Part shown: one piece after another, positions 17,791-27,769 of the stretch
Numbering within the stretch: position 1 is the stretch's first letter
Layout of the letters: every line of letters starts with the position of its first letter
The notes under the pieces: generated by a model
Databases searched by the model: none
Told to the model about the DNA's origin: nothing
The model's input: the letters and a program-made list of their open reading frames with translations, nothing else
Made by a program: the position numbers and the translations under genes
Assembly (NCBI RefSeq): GCF_017743865.1
Contig: NZ_JAGHRJ010000003.1
Coordinates: forward strand, 372,001-436,000
Reading direction: 5' to 3'
DNA: 64,000 nucleotides
Origin: Labrenzia sp. R4_2
GTDB lineage: Bacteria; Pseudomonadota; Alphaproteobacteria; Rhizobiales; Stappiaceae

Positions 17791-18957
17791 CAGCTGAGGC
17801 GCATCATCACCTTGTGTATCAGCGCTCGAAGAGACTTCGCCAAGTTCGAGGTCCTCGATCTTGCGGCTGCGTTTGCCGATCTTTTCTGACGAGATAAGGA
17901 TCTGGTCGATGTCCTTGTTGGCCTGTGCAAAGTGAGACTGCAGTTTACCGACGCGGTCGTTCAAGCGGCCGACATCAGCAATCAGGTGGCCAACTTCGGC
18001 TTGAATGAGATGGGCTTGTTCACGCATTTTCGCATCGCGCAACACGGCCTGAATCACTTGTATCGACAGCATTAAGAGCGACGGAGAAACGATCACCACG
18101 CGGGTGCGGTGAGCTTTCTGGATCAAGTCTTCAAACCGCTCATTAAGCTCTGCGAACACGCTTTCGGAAGGTACAAAAAGGAATGCTGTGTCCTGGGTTT
18201 CTCCGGGCAGCAGATACTTGTCGCCGATGTCCTGAATATGCTTTGTGAAGTCCCGCCGGAACTGTGCTTGCGCATATTTGAGCAGTTCGTCCGTTTCGGC
18301 ATTCCGGATGAGATTGAACGCCTCTAGCGGGAACTTCGCGTCGATGGCGAGCGGAGGCGCGCCGTTCGGCATGTGAATGAGACAATCAGGTCTGCTGTTG
18401 TTGGAGAGGGTTGATTGGAAGGAGTAGCCGCTCGGCGCCAATTGATCCTGGATGATGGCTTCCATGCGTCCTTGCCCGAATGCACCCCGCGTCTGCTTGT
18501 TGGACAGGATCGCCTGCAGCTGCCCGACCTGTCCGGAAAGGTCAGTAATGGTCGCTTGTGCCCGGTCGATCACAGCAAGCCGCTCATGCAGATGGCGCAG
18601 CCCGTCCTGGGTGCGTTTGCTTGTGTCTGCCATGGACAGTCCGAGCTTGTGTCCCATCCCGTCGAGGCGCTCATTGACAGCGCGCATCATGTCCGACTGA
18701 CGGGAGCCGAATACCTCGGCCATGGTCTGCATCCGGCCGGTCATCTCGCCTTGAGATTTCAGCAACTGCGCGAGGTGGCTTTCCAGCTCGTGAATGCGTT
18801 CCGTCGCGGCTGTATCGGCTTCAGCGCGCAGACGGATCTCTCGCATGGTTTTCATGACCAGCCAGACAATCAGAGCAAGCAGAAACAGTCCGCCTCCAAC
18901 GGCCGTTTCCAAAACTGTGACCGGTCGTCCGCTCAATTCAAAAAGGATCTCGTTCAT
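17770..18957 (-). CDS. rmuC: DNA recombination protein RmuC
   Basis: A 395-residue protein with an N-terminal membrane segment (about 14-36), a long coiled-coil (about 40-160), and the RmuC nuclease-like domain (about 180-340) with LAPSGYSFQSTL, RPDCLIHMPNG, LAIDAKFPLEAF and DTAFLFVPSE. RmuC limits recombination between inverted repeats. I start at the ATG for MNEILFELSG rather than 14 codons earlier, because this places the membrane helix close to the N-terminus. It is divergent from def. Confidence 0.9.
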   Translation of the reverse strand: MNEILFELSGRPVTVLETAVGGGLFLLALIVWLVMKTMREIRLRAEADTAATERIHELESHLAQLLKSQGEMTGRMQTMAEVFGSRQSDMMRAVNERLDGMGHKLGLSMADTSKRTQDGLRHLHERLAVIDRAQATITDLSGQVGQLQAILSNKQTRGAFGQGRMEAIIQDQLAPSGYSFQSTLSNNSRPDCLIHMPNGAPPLAIDAKFPLEAFNLIRNAETDELLKYAQAQFRRDFTKHIQDIGDKYLLPGETQDTAFLFVPSESVFAELNERFEDLIQKAHRTRVVIVSPSLLMLSIQVIQAVLRDAKMREQAHLIQAEVGHLIADVGRLNDRVGKLQSHFAQANKDIDQILISSEKIGKRSRKIEDLELGEVSSSADTQGDDAPQLALAPDR

Positions 18958-19083
18958 GAAACAAACATAGAACGATTCGGAGCAAAGAACATCCGGCAAG
19001 AAGGCGAGTCAGGGGGAACTGGCTAGCACACTTTGGCGGAATTACGCGTTGACCGGGATGCCGCGATTTCCTATGTCAGGCGC

Positions 19084-19602
19084 ATGACAAAACGCCCGAT
19101 TATCACCATTCCTGACCCGGTCCTCCGCGAAGTGTGCGCGCCAATTGAAAAGGTCGACGCTGAAACCATCGCTTTGGCCGATGATATGCTGGAAACCATG
19201 TATGACGCCCCCGGTATTGGCCTTGCTGCCAGCCAGGTCGGCATTTTGAAACGGATATTCGTTCTTGATGTTGCTAAGGAGGATGCACCCAAGGAGCCGA
19301 TGGTTTTCATCAACCCGGAAATCATCTGGTCCAGTGATGAGCTTTCAGTCTATCAGGAAGGGTGTTTGTCGATCCCGGACTATTATGAAGACGTCGAGCG
19401 TCCGGCCGAAGTTGCTGTCAAATTTATGGACCGGGAGGGGGCGGAACAGGAGATCAAGGCCGATGGATTGCTGGCAACGTGTATCCAGCACGAGCTCGAC
19501 CACCTGAACGGCAAGCTGTTCATCGATTATCTATCCAAACTGAAACGCGATCGGGTGGTCAAGAAGTTTACGAAACAGGCCAAACTGGCCGGCCAACTCT
19601 AA
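19084..19602 (+). CDS. def: peptide deformylase
   Basis: A 172-residue metalloenzyme removing the formyl group from nascent proteins. All three signature motifs are present: GIGLAASQ (about 44-51), EGCLS (92-96, Cys94 as metal ligand) and QHELDH (135-140, His136 and His140 as ligands with catalytic Glu137). An in-frame extension back to 19033 is possible, but the ATG at 19084 matches the usual N-terminus. It is followed by fmt, which adds the formyl group this enzyme removes. Confidence 0.96.
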   Translation: MTKRPIITIPDPVLREVCAPIEKVDAETIALADDMLETMYDAPGIGLAASQVGILKRIFVLDVAKEDAPKEPMVFINPEIIWSSDELSVYQEGCLSIPDYYEDVERPAEVAVKFMDREGAEQEIKADGLLATCIQHELDHLNGKLFIDYLSKLKRDRVVKKFTKQAKLAGQL

Positions 19603-19645
19603 GCAACGCCGCAAGGCACTCAATCCTCCAGATTCTGGGAAACAG

Positions 19646-20584
19646 ATGTCACTTCGCGTCGTTTTTATGGGCACCCCCGACTTCTCCGTTCCAACCCTGA
19701 TGGAAATTGTCGGGCAGGGTCATGTGGTTGTGGCTTGCTATTCACAGCCGCCGCGTCCGGCCGGGCGGGGCATGGATTTGAAGAAGTCCCCCGTCCACGA
19801 GGCGGCGGAGTCGTTTGGCATTCCGGTTTTCACGCCCACAAGCCTGAAAGGTCCGGAAGATCAAGCTCAGTTTGCCGCGCTTGACGCCGATGTTGCAGTT
19901 GTTGTCGCCTACGGTCTGTTGTTGCCAAAGGCGATCCTGGAGGCTCCGGAAAACGGCTGCCTGAACTTGCACGCATCGATGCTGCCGCGCTGGCGGGGTG
20001 CGGCGCCGATCAATCGGGCGATCATGGCGGGGGACAAAGAGACCGCGGTTCAGGTCATGCGGATGGAAGAGGGCCTGGACACGGGTCCTGTTTGCATGTC
20101 TGAGACGGTAGCAATCTCGGACAACATGACCGCCGGAGAGTTGCACGACCAATTGTCGAGCCTGGGTGGCGACTTGATGGTTCGGGCGCTCGCAGCCTTG
20201 TCCCGGAGCGCGCTGGGTCAACAGGTGCAATCCGAGGATGGCGTCACCTATGCGGCGAAGCTCTCCAAACAGGAAACTCGGATCGATTGGTCTTTACCGT
20301 CTAAAAACGTACACAATCACATCCGTGGCCTTTCACCGTTTCCGGGCGCCTGGTGCGAGATGGAGCTGGGCGGCAAAACCGAACGGGTGAAGGTTTTGCG
20401 CAGCAGCTTGGCAGACGGCAATGGCGATCCCGGAAGTGTATTGACTGTTGACGGGGCACCAGTTGTGGCTTGTGGCGCTAATGCGGTGCGCCTCGATCAG
20501 GTTCAACGTGCTGGCAAGAAACCGATGACAGGCGAAGATTTCTTGCGCGGCGCTGCCCTATCTGTTGGAGCACATGTCAGCTAG
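19646..20584 (+). CDS. fmt: methionyl-tRNA formyltransferase
   Basis: A 312-residue enzyme that formylates initiator Met-tRNA with 10-formyl-tetrahydrofolate. The N-terminal domain has the [10 protein letters not shown] start and the catalytic [16 protein letters not shown] segment (about 108-123); the C-terminal domain (about 205-305) binds the tRNA. def, fmt and truA are consecutive, a common arrangement, with a GNAT gene inserted between fmt and truA. Confidence 0.97.
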   Translation: MSLRVVFMGTPDFSVPTLMEIVGQGHVVVACYSQPPRPAGRGMDLKKSPVHEAAESFGIPVFTPTSLKGPEDQAQFAALDADVAVVVAYGLLLPKAILEAPENGCLNLHASMLPRWRGAAPINRAIMAGDKETAVQVMRMEEGLDTGPVCMSETVAISDNMTAGELHDQLSSLGGDLMVRALAALSRSALGQQVQSEDGVTYAAKLSKQETRIDWSLPSKNVHNHIRGLSPFPGAWCEMELGGKTERVKVLRSSLADGNGDPGSVLTVDGAPVVACGANAVRLDQVQRAGKKPMTGEDFLRGAALSVGAHVS

Positions 20585-20603
20585 GCTGCAGCAGGAGCGA
20601 CCA

Positions 20604-21143
20604 ATGAGCAATGACAGCACCATTTCCGACGTGACCATCCGGGAGCTGACACCTGCGGATGAAAAGGCTGTTGAGGCGCTTCTTCTGTCCGTTTATCCGT
20701 CGGATATGGAAGCTCGCCTCGTGCACAAGCTACGTCATTGCGGTGCGCTCGTGCTGGAACAGGTGGCAGCAGCATCTGATGGCGCCATTCTTGGACATAT
20801 CGCCTTCAGCCGGGTCACGAACACCACGATTGGGGCAAATCAAGCCGTTCAGGTTGCCTGTCTTGCTCCAGTCTCTATACGAGCTGATGAGCAACGCAAA
20901 GGGATCGGATCCCGGCTCATTGGATCGTCGATGGAGCGTCTCGGCGAGCTGCAGGAAGATCTGGTTTTGGTGCTCGGTCCGCCGAGCTATTTCCCAAGAT
21001 TTGGCTTTGATGCGGAGCTGGCGAAGAAAGTTCACGGGCCCTATGCCGGTGCGGCTTTTATGGCGGCTCCCTTGACCGCAGCTGGGTCGAACAACTTGCC
21101 GATCGAAGTTACCTTCGCCACTCCGTTTGAAGAATTTGAATAA
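20604..21143 (+). CDS. GNAT family N-acetyltransferase
   Basis: A 179-residue acetyl-CoA-dependent acetyltransferase. It has the GNAT pattern [23 protein letters not shown], which holds the acetyl-CoA-binding Q/R-x-x-G-x-G/A loop, and a following [10 protein letters not shown] segment seen in the YhbS subgroup. The substrate is unknown. The ATG at 20604 lies 19 bp after fmt; an earlier in-frame ATG overlaps fmt and is less likely. truA follows after 8 bp. Confidence 0.83.
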   Translation: MSNDSTISDVTIRELTPADEKAVEALLLSVYPSDMEARLVHKLRHCGALVLEQVAAASDGAILGHIAFSRVTNTTIGANQAVQVACLAPVSIRADEQRKGIGSRLIGSSMERLGELQEDLVLVLGPPSYFPRFGFDAELAKKVHGPYAGAAFMAAPLTAAGSNNLPIEVTFATPFEEFE

Positions 21144-21151
21144 GAAGACCG

Positions 21152-21973
21152 ATGCCGCGATACAAGCTGACCGTGGAATATGATGGCCGGCCCTTTTGCG
21201 GCTGGCAACGGCAGGCGAATGCGCCGTCTGTGCAGGCGGTGATCGAGCGGGCGATCAAGGCGTTTTCCGGCGAGGAAGTGACCATTGGCGGGGCAGGGCG
21301 CACGGACACAGGCGTTCATGCAACCGGTCAGGTCTGCCACGCTGATCTCTCAAAACAATGGCCAACCAAAACGATCATGGGGGCGTTGAATTTCCATTGC
21401 CAGCCCGACCCGGTTGTCATCCTTGATTGTGACGAAATGCATGAGGGATTTGATGCCCGCTTCTCTGCGATCCGGCGTGCTTACCGCTATCGAATCCACA
21501 ATCGCCTGCAACCATTGACGCATCAGCTCGGATTGGCTTGGCATGTGAAACATGAGCTGGATGCCGATGCCATGCATGAGGCGGCGCAGGAGTTCGTTGG
21601 CCACCACGATTTCACAACCTTCCGTCACTCAAGGTGTCAGGCAAAAAGCCCGGAAAAGACGCTTGAGCATTTTTCAGTTTACCGGGACGGCGAATTTGTC
21701 ATTGCCGAATGTTCCAGCCGCTCCTTCCTGCACAATCAGGTCCGCTCAATGGTTGGGACACTGCGTTTGGTCGGTGAAGGCCGGTGGGGGCCTGGTGACA
21801 TCACCAAGGCTCTGGAGGCTCGGGATCGAAAGGCGTGCGGGCCGGTCGCTCCAGCTGACGGTTTATATCTGACACGGGTCGATTACCGGCCCGCTCAAGT
21901 CGATATCGATTCCTTGGCAGAGTGGCAGGTGCGCAAGGCGCAAATCGCGTCAGAGGAAGCGTCCGCCGGCTAG
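21152..21973 (+). CDS. truA: tRNA pseudouridine(38-40) synthase
   Basis: A 273-residue enzyme converting uridines 38-40 of the tRNA anticodon arm to pseudouridine. The catalytic aspartate is Asp52 in [12 protein letters not shown], and the later conserved region around [14 protein letters not shown] is present. The sequence covers the full family length. It ends the def-fmt-GNAT-truA run and is convergent with the DUF2189 gene 15 bp away. Confidence 0.96.
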   Translation: MPRYKLTVEYDGRPFCGWQRQANAPSVQAVIERAIKAFSGEEVTIGGAGRTDTGVHATGQVCHADLSKQWPTKTIMGALNFHCQPDPVVILDCDEMHEGFDARFSAIRRAYRYRIHNRLQPLTHQLGLAWHVKHELDADAMHEAAQEFVGHHDFTTFRHSRCQAKSPEKTLEHFSVYRDGEFVIAECSSRSFLHNQVRSMVGTLRLVGEGRWGPGDITKALEARDRKACGPVAPADGLYLTRVDYRPAQVDIDSLAEWQVRKAQIASEEASAG

Positions 21974-21988
21974 GCCAACCAAACGCAG

Positions 21989-22798
21989 CTACCCGGCCTC
22001 TGCTTTTTCGGGAAACACGACGCACTTCTTGTAAAGATGCCATGTCGTGTGTCCGAGAATCGGCAGAGTGATTATCAATCCCAAGAAACCGGGTGCCATC
22101 GAGACGATCAAGGTGGCAGTCACGGCAAACGCCCAGCCGATCATAGGCACTGGGGACGTGACAACTGCACGAACGCTTGTGATCATTGCTGTGATGAAAT
22201 CCCGGTCCTCTTCGAGAAGAAGCGGAAACGAGATGACGGTCAAAGAAAAGAGGATCAAGGATAGGATCGCGCCGACCACGTGACCAACCGCCAGGAACAT
22301 CAGGCCTTCCGGAGTCGAGACAATCTCGGTCAAAAACTCTTCGAACGAGGCGAATGACCTGAAGCCCAAAAATAAGGCAAGCAACAGTCGGACCTGGTAC
22401 ATCCACATGATCTGGATGAAGAGAACTACAAACGCCATCCAGGAGAGTTCCCGGCCTTTCTGCGCCCACATGGTCCCCAAGATCTTTGACCATGAGAGTT
22501 CTTCTCCCGATTGTAGTCTCCGGCTGACCTCGTAAAGTCCCACTGCGGCAAATGGGCCGAGCAGCACGAACCCTGCTGCGGCTGGATAGGACAGGTAACT
22601 CATCTTCAGTGCTGCAGCGCTGAGGACAACAAACAGCCCTCCTGCCGCGAAGATTGCTCCGATCGTTATGCCGTAGACCGGAGCCCGGCGGAAATCCGCC
22701 ATGCCCGCGGCCAGGGCATCAATCACATCATTGGCGGTGATCTTGTTGACCTGCGGCATTGGGCGCAGCTCGTTTGACGCCAATTCTTGTTCGCTCAT
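21989..22798 (-). CDS. DUF2189 integral membrane protein
   Basis: A 269-residue protein with about six hydrophobic segments: near residues 43-62, 70-90, 120-145, 168-190, 215-235 and 240-255. The N-terminal part, ITANDVIDALAAGMADFRRAPVYGI...LLGPFAAVGLYEVSRR, matches the DUF2189 pattern, sometimes annotated loosely as cytochrome c oxidase subunit I-like. No catalytic residues are evident and I give no function. It is single and convergent with truA. Confidence 0.8.
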   Translation of the reverse strand: MSEQELASNELRPMPQVNKITANDVIDALAAGMADFRRAPVYGITIGAIFAAGGLFVVLSAAALKMSYLSYPAAAGFVLLGPFAAVGLYEVSRRLQSGEELSWSKILGTMWAQKGRELSWMAFVVLFIQIMWMYQVRLLLALFLGFRSFASFEEFLTEIVSTPEGLMFLAVGHVVGAILSLILFSLTVISFPLLLEEDRDFITAMITSVRAVVTSPVPMIGWAFAVTATLIVSMAPGFLGLIITLPILGHTTWHLYKKCVVFPEKAEAG

Positions 22799-22900
22799 GT
22801 CTCAGCTTCCTCCCAAAAGCATATGAAACACATGTCTGTGGTTCAATGATAAGCTTGAGGGAGCCCTTCCGCCAATGCGCAGAAGGGCTTACTTTTCAAA

Positions 22901-25144
22901 CTAAGTCTGAGGGGCAGGCTTAGGAGCAGCTGCTTCTGCAGCAGCTGCAGCAACGGCTTCTTTTTCGCTCTCGCCGAGTTTTGCGTTTTCCGGCAGCTGG
23001 ACCCGAACCTCCTTGCGGGCAAACTGGATGCCGTTTTCTTCAAACGCTTTTTGGACACGCTTGTAGATTTCCCGGCGGACACCGAACTGTTTGCCAGGTT
23101 TGGTGGTGAACTTGCCCCGGACGACAATACCAACATCGTCGACATCGGCGACACCTTGACCTTTGAATGGCGCAAGCATGTCGTCCTTGTATTCGTCCAT
23201 CTCCATGATCTCCTGGCCGATTTTCTTGAAGATCTTGCGGACCTTCTCCTGATCGGTGTCGAACGGGATGGTGAACTTCAGCTTCATGATCACCCAGTCG
23301 CGCGACAGATTGGTGAGGTTGGAAATCTGACCATAAGGCACGACATGGACAGCGCCCTTGGTACCGCGCAGCTGCATCGACCGGATCGAGATTTTTTCAA
23401 TCGTGCCTTGCGCACCGCCAGTGTTGATGAATTCACCCATGCGGAATGCGTCATCCATCAGGAAGAAAATGCCCGCGACTACATCGCTGACAAGCGTTTG
23501 CGCACCAAAGCCAACCGCCAAACCAACTACACCGGCACCAGCAAGCAGCGGTGTGATGTTGACGCCGAGTTGGCTCAATCCAAGCAGGACGGTGAGGGTG
23601 ACAATGGTGACCTGCAGAACGATCCGGACAAGCGGCAAAATTGTCGCCAGACGGGACTTGCCGGCACCGCCCATTTCCGACTCCTCGTCCTGGGCAGCTT
23701 GCGGCGGTGAATCCTTGGCAAGCTGTCGGCTCACCCAGAGATTGGTGATTTCCCAGGCAAGATAACCGGCTGCCAGAATCAGAAGGAAGATGACACTGTT
23801 GCGCGCAACATCAGATCCCCCATCTCCCCCGAGAGCCAGCAGGTTCAGGCCATAGATGCGGCCAACGGTAAGGATGAGAAACGCAAGCAGTGCGACACGG
23901 GCAATCCGGACATAGCTGTGCCGGGTTTGCATGTGTGCGGCCTCGGCCACCGGACCTTCGCCCTGCATTGGCGGGACAATGTGGGACACGATCCCGCGAA
24001 CCATCGTGTCGAGGAATGGGGCAAATATGACCAGTGTCAAGGCTCCGAGGGAGCGCGCGGCCGGGAGAGGTTCTACGCCTATGGAGGTCTGCACCAGCGT
24101 GAGGAGCCAGCTGAACACGACGTAGCCGATGGAAAAATGTGGCCAGAATTTCGCCATGCGTTCCAGGCCGGTTGTCGGGTCATCCTCGTCGCCGAGGATG
24201 ATATCTGTGAGCCCGCTTCGACCCTGCCAAAGGATGACAATGATCCAGATGTTGATTGCCGCACCAGCGAAGAAGCGGAATGTTCCCGTGTGCGAACTGC
24301 CGGACGCGTGGAGCATGGAATAGATCAGGAATGCGACGCCGACGACGACAAAAAGGCCGGTAAAGGCACGGTAGAGATATCTTGCCGTTGCATCATCGGC
24401 CGTGACCAGCCGCAGCTCGCGGCGGTTGGGTGCCAGAGCAAACCGCAACAAGGCCGCAATAACCCGTGGCAAGAAAGCGATCCAGAAGAAGACCTGAAAT
24501 GCAAACCCTCGGGCCGCAGGGTCGATGATCGCCAATCGGCCCACAATCAGACCGACAACTGCAAAGACAATCAGTCCGCCAAGATCCAGTCCGGCGCGCG
24601 TGGACACCAGCTTCACTGTCTCAAAAAGATTGTCCGGTTTGGTCGACTGAATGAGGTTCCTTTTTGAGCCAGCCAGTCTGTTAAACAGGAATTCTGCGGC
24701 CAAACCGGCCAAAACGATCAGGGCAATAGACCCAATCAGAATATGCACCGGACCTGCTGTTTTGCCGCTGAAAAGGGCGCCAACGCTTGCAAAGATGCTC
24801 GCAAACAGTGCGCCAAGGCTCAGAAATTGTCCTCCAATCATGGCCCCAAAGGCGCCAACTGCGGATTGCAACTGCTCGATGAAGCTCCCCCCCTTGGCAG
24901 ATGCGTCAGTGCTTGCATTCTTGGCGTCTGCGCCTTCTTGCAGCAAGGTAACAAGATCAGCCAGCGCATTGACTTGATCAGGATCGAGATCAGACGCCAG
25001 CTTTTCCATCGACTCTTGCTGGAGTGCAGGTGGAAGTGCCGATGCCGTTTCCTGGGCGTTTGACGGAGTTATGAAAAGTGGGATGGCAATGAGTGCGATG
25101 AGGAAATAGGCGATGGGATTCTTTATTATTGAAGCATTGATCAT
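22901..25144 (-). CDS. MscS-family mechanosensitive channel with long N-terminal region
   Basis: A 747-residue inner-membrane protein. A signal peptide (about 1-30) is followed by a periplasmic stretch, about ten membrane segments, and then the MscS core (about 480-690), whose pore helix reads GVVGLAVGFGAQTLVSDVVAG and whose beta domain includes GEFINTGGAQGTIEKI. Such large MscS proteins release solutes on hypo-osmotic shock. The tail (about 700-747) is Ala/Glu/Pro-rich and low-complexity. The gene is single, with 216 bp of apparently gene-free DNA before the divergent DUF805 gene. Confidence 0.9.
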   Translation of the reverse strand: MINASIIKNPIAYFLIALIAIPLFITPSNAQETASALPPALQQESMEKLASDLDPDQVNALADLVTLLQEGADAKNASTDASAKGGSFIEQLQSAVGAFGAMIGGQFLSLGALFASIFASVGALFSGKTAGPVHILIGSIALIVLAGLAAEFLFNRLAGSKRNLIQSTKPDNLFETVKLVSTRAGLDLGGLIVFAVVGLIVGRLAIIDPAARGFAFQVFFWIAFLPRVIAALLRFALAPNRRELRLVTADDATARYLYRAFTGLFVVVGVAFLIYSMLHASGSSHTGTFRFFAGAAINIWIIVILWQGRSGLTDIILGDEDDPTTGLERMAKFWPHFSIGYVVFSWLLTLVQTSIGVEPLPAARSLGALTLVIFAPFLDTMVRGIVSHIVPPMQGEGPVAEAAHMQTRHSYVRIARVALLAFLILTVGRIYGLNLLALGGDGGSDVARNSVIFLLILAAGYLAWEITNLWVSRQLAKDSPPQAAQDEESEMGGAGKSRLATILPLVRIVLQVTIVTLTVLLGLSQLGVNITPLLAGAGVVGLAVGFGAQTLVSDVVAGIFFLMDDAFRMGEFINTGGAQGTIEKISIRSMQLRGTKGAVHVVPYGQISNLTNLSRDWVIMKLKFTIPFDTDQEKVRKIFKKIGQEIMEMDEYKDDMLAPFKGQGVADVDDVGIVVRGKFTTKPGKQFGVRREIYKRVQKAFEENGIQFARKEVRVQLPENAKLGESEKEAVAAAAAEAAAPKPAPQT

Positions 25145-25360
25145 GGGTGCCCCGCTCAGGAAGTGGAACTGGAGGGTAGTTGCGTTTATCTTCCTACCGG
25201 CAAAAGCCTGCCAAAAAATTACGCAGCGGTATTATTGACTTGTTGCGACAGAAAAAACCAGTGCGGCGTTGGTATGCGTCTTTCGCGCAGAACGAAGCTT
25301 GATCCCGATGTCTTAAGCGACTAACTCCTGTCCAGATCCGATTTTAACAAGTGGACTTCT

Positions 25361-25783
25361 ATGACTAACGCTCCGAGCGCCAATATTTCCCCCGGTCCCG
25401 TCTGGGCCTTGTTCAGCCCGATCGGGAGGATCGGGCGGGAGCCGTATTGGCTGTGTTTTGCGCTTGTGTGGGTCGTGATCGCGATTTCAGTGAACATGTG
25501 GTGGAGCTCAACTGAGATCGATTTCACGGCTGAGACGGTGGCGATTTCCCAATTCATGGAATCCAATCCGCTGTTCCCGATATTGTTTTTTGTTCTGCAG
25601 TGGATCGAATTGGCGCTTGTAATCAAACGATTGCAGGATATGGGATTCAGTGGATTCTGGGCCTTGCTGATCTTTGTACCCGGTCTGAATATTCTGATGG
25701 TCTTGATCGTTGGTTTTACGCCGGGTGTCGCAGAACCCAACAAACATGGCCCCTTGCCCAACAGTTACTGGCGCAAAAGCTGA
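25361..25783 (+). CDS. DUF805 membrane protein
   Basis: A 140-residue protein with three or four hydrophobic segments. The pattern SPIGRIGREPYWLCF near the N-terminus, then LVIKRLQDMGFSGFWALLIFVP and the ending GTxGxN-like segment (EPNKHGPLPNSY), is the DUF805 family signature. Function is unknown. It starts upstream of dapE with a 36 bp gap and could be co-transcribed with it. Confidence 0.82.
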   Translation: MTNAPSANISPGPVWALFSPIGRIGREPYWLCFALVWVVIAISVNMWWSSTEIDFTAETVAISQFMESNPLFPILFFVLQWIELALVIKRLQDMGFSGFWALLIFVPGLNILMVLIVGFTPGVAEPNKHGPLPNSYWRKS

Positions 25784-25819
25784 TTCCGCCTGCCATCCAA
25801 CACTACAAAAGTTCGCATC

Positions 25820-26983
25820 ATGTCCATGTCGCCTGCCACCGCCATCGCCCGTGATTTGATCCGGTGCCCGTCTGTCACGCCGAAAGAAGGTGGCGCTTTG
25901 TCGGCGCTTGAGACGCTTCTGAAAGACGCCGGTTTCCGCGTGGATAGAGTGGTTTTTCAGGATGACGACACACCGGATGTGGAAAATATCTTTGCCTCGG
26001 TTGGATCTGGAGCCCCGCATTTTGTTTTCGCGGGGCACACTGATGTCGTTCCAGCTGGTTCTGAGTTGGATTGGACGCACGGACCGTTCGAGGGCGAAAT
26101 CGATAATGGCGTGCTTTATGGCCGCGGCGCTGTTGATATGAAGGGAGGCATTGCCTCCTTTGCAGCCGCCGCGCTGGAGTTCGTTGACCAGAAAGGAACC
26201 GATTTCGGCGGCACGATTTCGTTCCTAATAACGGGTGACGAAGAAGGGCCGGCGATCAATGGCACGGTCAAATTGCTGGAGTGGGCTGACAAGCAAGGCC
26301 ATCGGTTTGACGCCTGCATCGTCGGCGAGCCAACCAATCCGGACGCTCTTGGAGACGCAATCAAGGTCGGCCGCAGGGGCTCCCTCTCGGGCATGGTCAC
26401 AGTCACCGGGATTCAGGGTCATGCAGCTTATCCGCATCTTGCGAACAATCCGATCCCGGGCCTGACAAATCTAATGGCTGCACTCAACGATCTAAAACTG
26501 GACGAAGGCAATGAGCGGTTTCAGCCCTCCAATTTGGAGATCGTGACGGTCGATGTCGGCAACACGGCATTCAACGTCATTCCGGCTCGGTCCGAGTTTC
26601 GGTTTAACATCCGCTACAATGACACTTGGACGCTGGACAGCCTGAAGGCGAGGATCCTGGAGACGCTGGAAACGGTGGACCTGGGTTCTTTGAAGATGAA
26701 CATCGAGTTCAAAAGAGACGCCAGCGAGTCTTTCCTGACCAAAGATGAAACGCTGATTGAGGCGCTCAGCATGGCCGTCTCTGAGGAAACAGGGCGGACG
26801 CCGGAACTATCGACAGGCGGTGGGACGTCGGATGCCCGGTTCATCAAGAACTACTGTCCTGTTGTGGAGTTTGGTCTGGTCGGTCAAACGATGCACAAGG
26901 TTGATGAATGTGTCGCAGTGGAAGATCTTGACCGTCTGGCTGCAATCTATCATCGATTCCTGGTCAGCTACTTTTCGAAATAG
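25820..26983 (+). CDS. dapE: succinyl-diaminopimelate desuccinylase
   Basis: A 387-residue M20-family zinc hydrolase of the lysine/diaminopimelate pathway, cleaving N-succinyl-LL-2,6-diaminopimelate. Metal and catalytic residues are visible in FAGHTDVVPAG (about 72-82), YGRGAVDMKGG (about 100-110) and TGDEEGPAING (about 137-147). The dimerisation lid and the C-terminal STGGGTSDARF segment are also present. dapD of the same pathway lies on the opposite strand at 27770. Confidence 0.96.
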   Translation: MSMSPATAIARDLIRCPSVTPKEGGALSALETLLKDAGFRVDRVVFQDDDTPDVENIFASVGSGAPHFVFAGHTDVVPAGSELDWTHGPFEGEIDNGVLYGRGAVDMKGGIASFAAAALEFVDQKGTDFGGTISFLITGDEEGPAINGTVKLLEWADKQGHRFDACIVGEPTNPDALGDAIKVGRRGSLSGMVTVTGIQGHAAYPHLANNPIPGLTNLMAALNDLKLDEGNERFQPSNLEIVTVDVGNTAFNVIPARSEFRFNIRYNDTWTLDSLKARILETLETVDLGSLKMNIEFKRDASESFLTKDETLIEALSMAVSEETGRTPELSTGGGTSDARFIKNYCPVVEFGLVGQTMHKVDECVAVEDLDRLAAIYHRFLVSYFSK

Positions 26984-27000
26984 GCCGGAGCCGTCGGGAT

Positions 27001-27594
27001 TTGATCAGTACCAATGAATTGCGGGCAGCGTGGGAAGGCTCATGGCTTCTTTTGCGCAGCGACCCTCAGGGAATGTCCTATTTCGACTTGTCCCTACAGG
27101 GGTTCTGGCGATCGTTTCAGGTGATCTTCTTGTTGGCGCCTGTGTTTCTGGTCAGCGCCATGGCGGAAAAGAAACTGCTGATTTCTGAGAATGTCATCGT
27201 CGCAGAGCTCTTTCCTGCAGACACCTACTGGTTTGCTCAATTCATGAGCCTCGGCATCGATTGGGTTACATTGCCGCTCATTCTGGCGCTTATCGCCGGA
27301 CCTATTGGTATTTCACGGCAATACGTACCGTTTATTGTGGTGCGCAATTGGACGAGCATTCTGGCATCCATGCCCTATCTGGCTATCGCTCTGTTATACC
27401 TGACCGGCATCATCCCCTCCGGGATCATGGTGCTTCTGTCGTTCACTTGCCTGATTGTGGTGCTGTGGTATCGGTTCCTGATTGCACGCATTGCCTTGCA
27501 GGCATCAGTCAGCATGGCGATCGGAATTGTATTCCTCGACATTCTTTTGTCGCTCGTGATCGGCGAGCTGACGGGACGTCTTTGGGCAGCTTGA
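27001..27594 (+). CDS. hypothetical multi-pass membrane protein
   Basis: A 197-residue protein with about five hydrophobic segments (near 40-57, 83-105, 115-135, 137-160 and 165-190). A hydrophilic start contains SWLLLRSDPQGMSYFDLSLQGFWRSF. I do not recognise a named family; it looks like a transporter-like protein commonly found beside dapE in this group. The first codon appears to be TTG at 27001, 17 bp after dapE, and the gene is followed by a strong terminator, so dapE and this gene probably form one unit. Confidence 0.7.
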   Translation: MISTNELRAAWEGSWLLLRSDPQGMSYFDLSLQGFWRSFQVIFLLAPVFLVSAMAEKKLLISENVIVAELFPADTYWFAQFMSLGIDWVTLPLILALIAGPIGISRQYVPFIVVRNWTSILASMPYLAIALLYLTGIIPSGIMVLLSFTCLIVVLWYRFLIARIALQASVSMAIGIVFLDILLSLVIGELTGRLWAA

Positions 27595-27614
27595 ATTAAC
27601 CGGCCAAAACGCAG

Positions 27615-27641
27615 AAAACCCGCCGCAGACCGGCGGGTTTT
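27615..27641. terminator. bidirectional rho-independent terminator between the dapE unit and dapD
   Basis: Perfect 11-bp inverted repeat AAAACCCGCCG / CGGCGGGTTTT with loop CAGAC. A-rich and T-rich ends make it usable from both sides. It is closest to the plus-strand gene (20 bp after its stop) and about 130 bp after the end of dapD on the minus strand. Confidence 0.88.
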
Positions 27642-27769
27642 CCGATTTAACTCAAGCTTTCGCTGTTTATAACTTGTCGCGTTTTATTGAACTCAGGCAG
27701 CTCCAGGTTTCGCGTACGAGGCATAGCCGAGTGGCAGCGAAACCTGAATCCTTTTAAACGCGATTTGTG